Assembly (NCBI GenBank): GCA_964390545.1
Contig: CAYMJV010000081.1
Location: 1 to 11,469, forward strand
Direction: 5' to 3'
From: CAYMJV01 sp964390545
Lineage (GTDB): Bacteria > Desulfobacterota > BSN033 > UBA1163
Length of the DNA: 11,469 nt
The position numbers and the translations under genes were made by a program. The notes below the pieces were generated by a model. That model ran no database searches and had not been told where the DNA came from. It saw nothing but the letters and a program-made list of their open reading frames with translations. Shown piece after piece: positions 6,686 through 11,469 of this stretch. The stretch's first letter is position 1. Each line of letters begins with the position of its first letter.

Positions 6686-7960
6686 ATGTTGCTTCTAGTG
6701 TTGATATTGACACTGTGCGTACTTTTCAGCCTTGGTATGCCTATCGTATTCAGTCTTATGATATCCTCCCTCGTCTACCTTTTGCTTGCCGGGATTGATC
6801 CTAGGATCGTAATCCAAAAAATCGTCCTGGCACCTGATAGTTTTGTATTGCTCGCAGTACCCTTCTTCATTTTAGCTGCCCAGATTATGAATTCCACAGG
6901 GGTTACCAAGCGGATTTTCAGATTCGCTTCCACCATTGTCGGCCACTTCCCGGGAGGGTTGGCACATGTCAATATCGTAGATAGTATGATCTTTGCTGGG
7001 ATGTCGGGATCTGCCATCGCCGATGCATCGGGCGCAGGTTTAATGGAAATTGAGGCGATGGTTTCACAAGGATATGAAAAATCATATGCCACCGCCGTCT
7101 CTGCCGCCTCCAGCACGATCGGTCCCATCATCCCCCCCAGTATTCCTATGGTCATCTATGCCGTCATTGCAGAGGCGAGCGTTGGGAAGCTGTTTCTTGG
7201 AGGCATCATTCCCGGGATTATGATGGGGCTGGCCATGATGGTGATCACTTTCTTCATAGCCAGGAAAAGGGGATTTTACAGGGACAGAAGGGCAACTTTT
7301 AGAGAATTTATTGATGCCTTTAAAGGGGCATTCCTCGCACTAACAACCGTGGTTATTCTGCTAGGGGGGATTTACACCGGAATATTTACACCCACCGAAG
7401 CCGCTGCGATTGCTGCCCTCTATGCCCTTTTTCTGGGGACCGTCGTTTATAGAGAATTGGGTCTTCGTGACGTCTTTCAGATTTTTAGCAGAATCGTGAT
7501 CAGTTGCGGATTTATTACGTTTATTATTTCCACCTCTGCGATCTTCAGTTGGATTATCGCAAGGGAGCAGGTGCCTCAGCGCCTCGCCGAGATCATGTTA
7601 TCATTGACAACTAACAAATACCTCGTTTTGCTTATCATGAACATCCTTTTTCTTATCCTGGGAATGCTGATGGATACAAATGCGATCATGCTTATATTCC
7701 TGCCCATTGTTCTTCCAGTCGTAAAATCTGTGGGAATCGATCTCGTTCATTTTGGAGTGGTGGTCACTTTAAATCTCATGATTGGCCTTCTGACTCCGCC
7801 CTTCGGGGTGCTACTCTTTCTCTTAAATGGACTAACAAAGGTACCCATTGAGGACATCTTACGTGAGGTCTTTCCCTACATCATCGTGTTAGTATTTGTA
7901 TTGTTTCTGATAACCTATTGGGAAGGGTTGGTCATGTTCTTACCCAACCTGTGGAGATAG
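6686..7960 (+). CDS. dctM: TRAP transporter large permease, DctM family (system 2)
   Basis: This 424-residue polytopic membrane protein is the ion-coupled transport subunit of the second TRAP system. Motifs are AGMSGSAIADA (104-114), IGPIIPPS (145-152), a FTPTEAA block mid-protein and a late IGLLTPPFG block. It has the same length as the minus-strand DctM and aligns without gaps over at least the first 160 residues, so the two are true paralogues or close homologues. An AGGAAA ribosome-binding site near 6672 supports the start. Unlike system 1, the junction with dctQ has a 31-nt gap rather than an ATGA overlap. It is the last gene of the plus-strand dctPQM set. Confidence 0.95.
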   Translation: MLLLVLILTLCVLFSLGMPIVFSLMISSLVYLLLAGIDPRIVIQKIVLAPDSFVLLAVPFFILAAQIMNSTGVTKRIFRFASTIVGHFPGGLAHVNIVDSMIFAGMSGSAIADASGAGLMEIEAMVSQGYEKSYATAVSAASSTIGPIIPPSIPMVIYAVIAEASVGKLFLGGIIPGIMMGLAMMVITFFIARKRGFYRDRRATFREFIDAFKGAFLALTTVVILLGGIYTGIFTPTEAAAIAALYALFLGTVVYRELGLRDVFQIFSRIVISCGFITFIISTSAIFSWIIAREQVPQRLAEIMLSLTTNKYLVLLIMNILFLILGMLMDTNAIMLIFLPIVLPVVKSVGIDLVHFGVVVTLNLMIGLLTPPFGVLLFLLNGLTKVPIEDILREVFPYIIVLVFVLFLITYWEGLVMFLPNLWR

Positions 7961-8097
7961 CTAAAACCAACGGCCTTGATGAAACTAAATGTCAACTTCC
8001 TTCCTTCGCTCCTGGGTTCCATGTATTGAACGGGGTTGCTAACGACTGAATTGCCTCCAATCGCCTTGCCATTTCTCTGCCGGTTATCTTTCGTCAA

Positions 8098-8128
8098 GAA
8101 GAGGTGACGGAACCGTGGGATCCTCTTC
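8098..8128 (+). other. Nested hairpin between dctM and the first URO-D-family gene
   Basis: Outer arms GAAGAGG (8098-8104) and CCTCTTC (8122-8128) enclose a smaller stem, ACGG/CCGT (8107-8116). No T-run follows, so it is a poor candidate for an intrinsic terminator. The rest of the 209-bp gap (7961-8169) shows no gene and no convincing promoter. Confidence 0.3.
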
Positions 8129-8169
8129 CGTGATTACTCAGTTATGCGCTTATATCATTCAATAGAGAC

Positions 8170-9357
8170 ATGAACTCAGAAGAAAGAATTTATACAGCCC
8201 TCTCAGGCAAAACCCCTGATCGAGTACCCGTTGTTCCCAAAATATGGGTAGACCTTGGCGCTCGCATAACACGAACGAGTTTAGTTGAAGTCATAACAGA
8301 TCCATTCACTGCATTACGAGTGATCGTAGATGCAGGGCTTGCTTGCCAGGTAGACGGCGTGCGTCAGTTCCATTTTCCAAAGCGACGCGTTTTAGAAAAG
8401 GATGGGAAAGTATTTGAAGTGGATGGCAAGGGAAAGATTCTCGGAGAAATCGATATGATGGGAGGCCTCATGACGCACCTTTATGATCCAAGAGACTTCC
8501 ATCTCGAAGATCCCTACAGGATGGCTTATTACCAGTATTGGTCATCGAAAGAACCTTTCGTCAGAGGTTTGGAAGATGTCCCACGCATCACCATCCCCAA
8601 CAAGAAATTCTATGAGGAAATAGGCTGCGGAGATCGGCAAAGGGAAATCATGAAGTCCGTGGGTGACAGACTGGCGATCCTCGGAGACTGTGGTTCAGCA
8701 ACGCTGGCATTCCACGTGAGTTTACGTGGCGTGGAGAATGCCCTGCTGGATCTCATCGAGAAACCGAAGCTCGTTCATAGCGTGATGGAGAAGGGGGTTG
8801 CGATTGCAGTTGAGAAAGGAAAGTTTAACGTTGGCCTCGGGCTAAGAATTCTCCGATTGAATGATTCGGTGGGTAACATGTCGGTGATCTCGCCTAAACA
8901 CTGGCGAACGTTTGTCTTTCCTCACATGAAAGAGGTCTGCACGGAGCTTCATCGATACCATCCAGAGACCAAGATTTACTGCCACATCTGCGGCAACATA
9001 CTACCGATTGCGGAAGATCTTGTGGAGACTGGACTCGATTGTATCGGGCCACTTGACCCCCTAGGTGGCTCTACTCCTGCCGAAGTTAGAAAACGAGTGG
9101 GGGATGCGGTCTCACTCATGGGTGGAGTGGACACCCTCTCCTTTATTAACAATACTTCAGAAGAGATCATTGAAGAGGGAAGAAAATGCATCCTTCAGGC
9201 AGGGGAGAAGGGTGGGTATATCCTCGGGTCGGGCTGCGTTGTCCCTCGCAATGCGAAAAGAGAAAATGTTGAAGCATTAAGAATTGCCAGTGAACGGTAT
9301 GGAACATATCGAAATGGAAAGTTGCGCGGCTTGCAGGAGCCCGAAGACTTGGGGTAA
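8170..9357 (+). CDS. URO-D superfamily protein, methyltransferase-like (MtaA/CmuA type)
   Basis: This 395-residue soluble protein belongs to the uroporphyrinogen decarboxylase / cobalamin-dependent methyltransferase superfamily. It opens with a family-typical N-terminus (RIYTALSGKTPDRVPV, 6-21). It is not HemE: the RQAGR substrate-binding motif is absent. It has the pattern of the zinc methyltransferase branch: His272-x-Cys274 in CHICGN (271-276), MGGVDT downstream, and Cys356 in LGSGC (352-356). In MtaA/MtbA-type enzymes the equivalent His, Cys and Cys hold Zn2+ that activates a thiol methyl acceptor. This suggests a methyl-transfer role, but no corrinoid protein is encoded in the window and the substrate is unknown. 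The ribosome-binding site is weak (TAGAG). A second superfamily member follows closely on the same strand, so the two are probably co-transcribed. Confidence 0.82.
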   Translation: MNSEERIYTALSGKTPDRVPVVPKIWVDLGARITRTSLVEVITDPFTALRVIVDAGLACQVDGVRQFHFPKRRVLEKDGKVFEVDGKGKILGEIDMMGGLMTHLYDPRDFHLEDPYRMAYYQYWSSKEPFVRGLEDVPRITIPNKKFYEEIGCGDRQREIMKSVGDRLAILGDCGSATLAFHVSLRGVENALLDLIEKPKLVHSVMEKGVAIAVEKGKFNVGLGLRILRLNDSVGNMSVISPKHWRTFVFPHMKEVCTELHRYHPETKIYCHICGNILPIAEDLVETGLDCIGPLDPLGGSTPAEVRKRVGDAVSLMGGVDTLSFINNTSEEIIEEGRKCILQAGEKGGYILGSGCVVPRNAKRENVEALRIASERYGTYRNGKLRGLQEPEDLG

Positions 9358-9441
9358 CTAATGACGGTGTTGCAATTACGTAACTATATCCCAATTAGTG
9401 CTCCCGCACGGAGAGAGCCTGCTGACGGGACGGAGTCGGAC

Positions 9442-10482
9442 ATGAGGGTTTCTCTCGGGTTTGAACCTGCATGGTTCCATAAGAGGTGTGGCATTGATTT
9501 TTCTGAGCGATGGCATAAAGACCCCTATTATCGATACCAAACTCTTAAAATAATGAAGGCTGAATTGGTCAAGACCTTTCCCTCAGTCTCCTACTGGGAT
9601 CTATCACACGAAGATGATTTAGCCACGCTTTCTGGATGTTATGGGGCCTATGTTATGCCACAGGTGTTTGGCCTACCCCTCCTTTATACTGTTGATCGCT
9701 GGCCTGCGCTGGACCCAGAGAAAAGGCTCTCGATAAAGGAGATCGAACGCCTTGATATCAAGAGGCTCCTGGAGGGGCCTTTTGTGGAAGAACTGTTTCA
9801 TCAAATGGATATGATTAAATCGGAATGGGGGAAAATACACGGCTACTTGAATTGGCAGGGCGTTCTAAACAATGCTTTTCATCTGCGAGGACAGGATATA
9901 TTGATTGATTTCTATGAGCGACCGGATTGGGTCCACCATTTCTTCTCGGTCATATTCGAAGTCATGACTCAGTTTACAAGAATGGTCCAGGAAAGACAGA
10001 GAAAATCGGGGTTCTATATCGATCAGTTGAGTGTGAGCAACTGTACAGTCAATATGATATCGCCTCAAATGTATCGGAAATTTGTTTTTCCCCACGACAG
10101 GAGAGTTGCGCTCAGTTTTGAACGGTTCGGAGTCCATACGTGCAATTGGGATATCACTCCCTACATTGAGATATTAAAGGATTTACCTAATCTGGGCTAC
10201 CTGGATATGGGGATAACATCCGATATGGCTAAAGTGAAAAAGATGTTTCCTAAGACAAGAAGGGCGGTAATGTACTCTCCGGTTACACTACAGGATGCCT
10301 CATTGGAAGTCCTCATGCGAGATATGGAAAAGATCTACCATGGACTGGCCCCTTGCGATATGGTGATGGCCGATATTCAGGCTTCAACATCGGATAAACG
10401 TGTAACTGAACTACTCGAAATATGTAGAAATCTCGAATCAGGCAAATCTCACGTGTCAAGAGAAAAGAAGGAATCTCCGTGA
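9442..10482 (+). CDS. URO-D superfamily protein, second and more divergent member
   Basis: This 346-residue protein starts MRVSLGFEPAWFHKRCGIDFSERWH, an N-terminus I recall as typical of an uncharacterised URO-D-like group. The start at 9442 is chosen for that reason and for its GGAG ribosome-binding site six bases upstream. The frame is also open from ATG 9361, four bases after the preceding stop, which would add 27 unremarkable residues. His232-x-Cys234 (HTCNWD) occupies the place of the zinc-binding His-x-Cys of the partner gene. The final Cys ligand seems missing: the corresponding stretch reads MVMADIQAST, with the nearest Cys at 305. HemE motifs are absent. It could be a non-catalytic partner, or an enzyme with altered metal binding. 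It probably forms an operon with the upstream URO-D gene. Family membership is likely, function unknown. Confidence 0.75.
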   Translation: MRVSLGFEPAWFHKRCGIDFSERWHKDPYYRYQTLKIMKAELVKTFPSVSYWDLSHEDDLATLSGCYGAYVMPQVFGLPLLYTVDRWPALDPEKRLSIKEIERLDIKRLLEGPFVEELFHQMDMIKSEWGKIHGYLNWQGVLNNAFHLRGQDILIDFYERPDWVHHFFSVIFEVMTQFTRMVQERQRKSGFYIDQLSVSNCTVNMISPQMYRKFVFPHDRRVALSFERFGVHTCNWDITPYIEILKDLPNLGYLDMGITSDMAKVKKMFPKTRRAVMYSPVTLQDASLEVLMRDMEKIYHGLAPCDMVMADIQASTSDKRVTELLEICRNLESGKSHVSREKKESP

Positions 10483-10554
10483 GTATTTAAAGAAACTTCG
10501 GTCTTAACTGCTTGAATTCCCCAATACCTTCAATACTAATAGCCGCAAAAAAAC

Positions 10555-10582
10555 TTGACAGGATTTCTGAAAGGCATAGAAT
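10555..10582 (+). promoter_or_regulatory. Sigma70-like promoter of the IclR-family gene
   Basis: A perfect TTGACA (10555-10560), a 16-nt spacer and TAGAAT (10577-10582, five of six to consensus) give one of the best promoters in the window. Transcription would start near 10589, giving a leader of about 30 nt. It implies the regulator is transcribed apart from the URO-D genes. Confidence 0.65.
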
Positions 10583-10593
10583 AATGGAACAGC

Positions 10594-10610
10594 GTTTCGC
10601 AATACGAAAC
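10594..10610. promoter_or_regulatory. Perfect palindrome, likely IclR-family operator
   Basis: GTTTCGCAATACGAAAC has perfect 6-bp arms around a 5-nt centre. It lies about +5 to +21 relative to the predicted start site, between the -10 box and the start codon of the IclR-family gene. IclR proteins often bind short dyads of this size and repress their own genes. I found no second copy in the window, in particular none in the TRAP control region. Confidence 0.6.
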
Positions 10611-10618
10611 ACTTTATA

Positions 10619-11428
10619 ATGCCAACTATTCAGAAATCGAAGCCAAATAATCTTGTTCAAACGATTGAAAGAACTTCCTTGATCCTCGATATCCTGGGTC
10701 AAAGTTCTCAAGGAATTAGCATTCGCGATCTATCCGAAAAAATCAAACTCCCTAAGGGAACCACCCACCGTCTCATCTCTTCCCTCTCCTATTTCGGGTA
10801 CGCCCGGCAGGATTCAAAGACAAGAAACTACTTTCTCGGTTTCAAATTAGTGGAACTGGGCAACCTTCTCCTCAGCCAGCTCGATCTCCGGAAAGAGGCC
10901 GAACCGTTCCTCAGAGACCTTGCAGAGAGAACAAAAGAGACGGTCCACATGGTCTTCCTTGACCGAGGTGAGATCGTCTATATCGATAAAATGGAACTGG
11001 ATCATAATCCCAGTGGTCTCAGGATGGCGTCCCGGGTCGGTCTACGAAACCCTGCTCATAGCTCTGCCGTAGGGAAAGTTCTTCTGTCTCATCTGTCTGA
11101 AGAGGAATTGAATGGCCTTATTAAGGAGAAAGGCCTTCCGAAGAGAACGGAGAATACCATTACCGATCTCATCCAATTGAAAGAACATTTAAAAGCGGTA
11201 CGAACTCAAGGATGTGCCGTCGACGATGAGGAAAATGAAAGAGGGATCCGATGTGTAGCGGCTCCCATTTATAACGAGGCGAGTAAGGCAGTGGCTGCGA
11301 TAAGTATTTCTGGACCAGCTTTCCGGATCACTAAGAAGGTGATTCAGGAAATATTGAAAAGGGAGGTGATGGAGACAGCGTCAAAGATTTCTCATAGGTT
11401 GGGATTTAGCAGGGACAAAGTCAAGTAG
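10619..11428 (+). CDS. IclR-family transcriptional regulator
   Basis: This 269-residue protein has the normal IclR length and layout. An N-terminal winged helix-turn-helix (about 12-75) contains GISIRDLSEKIKLPKGTTHRLI, with the recognition helix near 47-58 and the wing GYARQDSKTRNYFLG at 60-74. A C-terminal effector domain (about 92-265) carries the conserved HSSAVGKVLLSHLSEEEL and AVDDEENERGIRCVAAPI stretches. Such proteins sense small metabolites, often aromatic, sugar-derived or organic acids, and repress or activate catabolic operons. The start is the only sensible in-frame ATG, since a stop lies 42 bases upstream, but no Shine-Dalgarno sequence precedes it; the palindrome at 10594-10610 occupies most of that space. 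It likely autoregulates through that site. Likely targets are the neighbouring TRAP, URO-D or isomerase genes, or genes beyond the right edge. Confidence 0.93.
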   Translation: MPTIQKSKPNNLVQTIERTSLILDILGQSSQGISIRDLSEKIKLPKGTTHRLISSLSYFGYARQDSKTRNYFLGFKLVELGNLLLSQLDLRKEAEPFLRDLAERTKETVHMVFLDRGEIVYIDKMELDHNPSGLRMASRVGLRNPAHSSAVGKVLLSHLSEEELNGLIKEKGLPKRTENTITDLIQLKEHLKAVRTQGCAVDDEENERGIRCVAAPIYNEASKAVAAISISGPAFRITKKVIQEILKREVMETASKISHRLGFSRDKVK

Positions 11429-11469
11429 TCTTGTTCAAACAGTCGAAAAGGTTATTAAGAAAGGAGGTG
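11418..11469 (+). other. Short out-of-frame echo of an IclR N-terminus at the window edge
   Basis: Read in the +1 frame relative to the regulator, this stretch gives KSSSLVQTVEKVIKKGG, which resembles KPNNLVQTIERT at residues 9-20 of the IclR protein. At the DNA level TCTTGTTCAAAC occurs exactly at both 10651-10662 and 11429-11440. There is no in-frame start codon nearby. It may be the remnant of a duplicated regulator or a coincidence. Confidence 0.35.
11460..11469 (+). promoter_or_regulatory. Strong Shine-Dalgarno sequence at the right edge
   Basis: AAAGGAGGTG is an almost perfect complement of the 16S rRNA tail and lies about 30 nt after the IclR stop codon. A plus-strand gene probably begins within about 10 nt beyond the window, in one unit with the regulator. 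Confidence 0.5.

Noticed and set aside
8098..8128. Intrinsic terminator after the plus-strand TRAP operon
   Set aside because: The stem is short and broken, and no T-run follows, so it is listed only as a hairpin.
9361..9441. 27-residue N-terminal extension of the second URO-D-family protein
   Set aside because: The extension has no family resemblance and the ATG at 9442 has a GGAG ribosome-binding site and a family-like N-terminus. The longer form remains possible.
8170..10482. True uroporphyrinogen decarboxylase (HemE) for haem synthesis
   Set aside because: The HemE substrate-binding RQAGR motif is absent in both, and no haem genes are nearby.
10615..10620. Perfect TATAAT overlapping the IclR start codon
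   Set aside because: No -35-like hexamer lies 16-18 bases upstream and it would start transcription inside the gene.
1..11469. CRISPR array, tRNA, rRNA, transposase or phage genes
   Set aside because: No regularly spaced repeats, cloverleaf structures, rRNA-like sequence or recombinase-like coding was seen.

Overview
The window reads as a catabolic and transport island from an anaerobic or facultative Gram-negative bacterium, most likely an uncultured Desulfobacterota (former Deltaproteobacteria) or related lineage. The grounds are indirect: two periplasmic-binding-protein TRAP transporters, two uroporphyrinogen-decarboxylase-superfamily proteins that are not HemE, medium GC, consensus sigma70-type promoters, and GC-rich palindromic intergenic repeats of a kind common in such genomes. 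No rRNA, tRNA or marker gene fixes the taxonomy.

Layout from left to right. (1) A GC-rich palindromic repeat at 4-52, then a plus-strand L-fucose-isomerase-like gene (140-1732). (2) A convergent minus-strand TRAP operon in the order dctP-dctQ-dctM (4597 down to 1807), with ATGA start/stop overlaps at both internal junctions. (3) A 367-bp divergent control region (4598-4964) with two back-to-back sigma70-like promoters, a hairpin in each 5' leader and operator-sized palindromes. (4) A second, homologous plus-strand TRAP operon, dctP-dctQ-dctM (4965-7960). Its dctP and dctQ are split by a 229-nt structured spacer holding a 124-bp element with 16-nt inverted ends and a separate 12-bp perfect stem-loop. 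(5) A 209-bp gap, then two consecutive URO-D superfamily genes (8170-9357 and 9442-10482). (6) An IclR-family regulator (10619-11428) with a strong promoter and a perfect 6-5-6 palindrome just downstream of the predicted transcription start. (7) At the right edge, a short out-of-frame echo of the IclR N-terminus and a strong Shine-Dalgarno sequence, suggesting that another gene starts just beyond the window.

How the genes may work together (inference): the two TRAP systems import one or two related carboxylated, probably sugar-derived, solutes. The isomerase-like protein would act on a sugar intermediate. The URO-D-type proteins resemble the methyltransferase branch (MtaA/CmuA-like) and could act on methylated substrates through a corrinoid partner that is not in this window. 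The IclR protein probably represses itself and may control neighbouring operons. The substrate cannot be read from the sequence.
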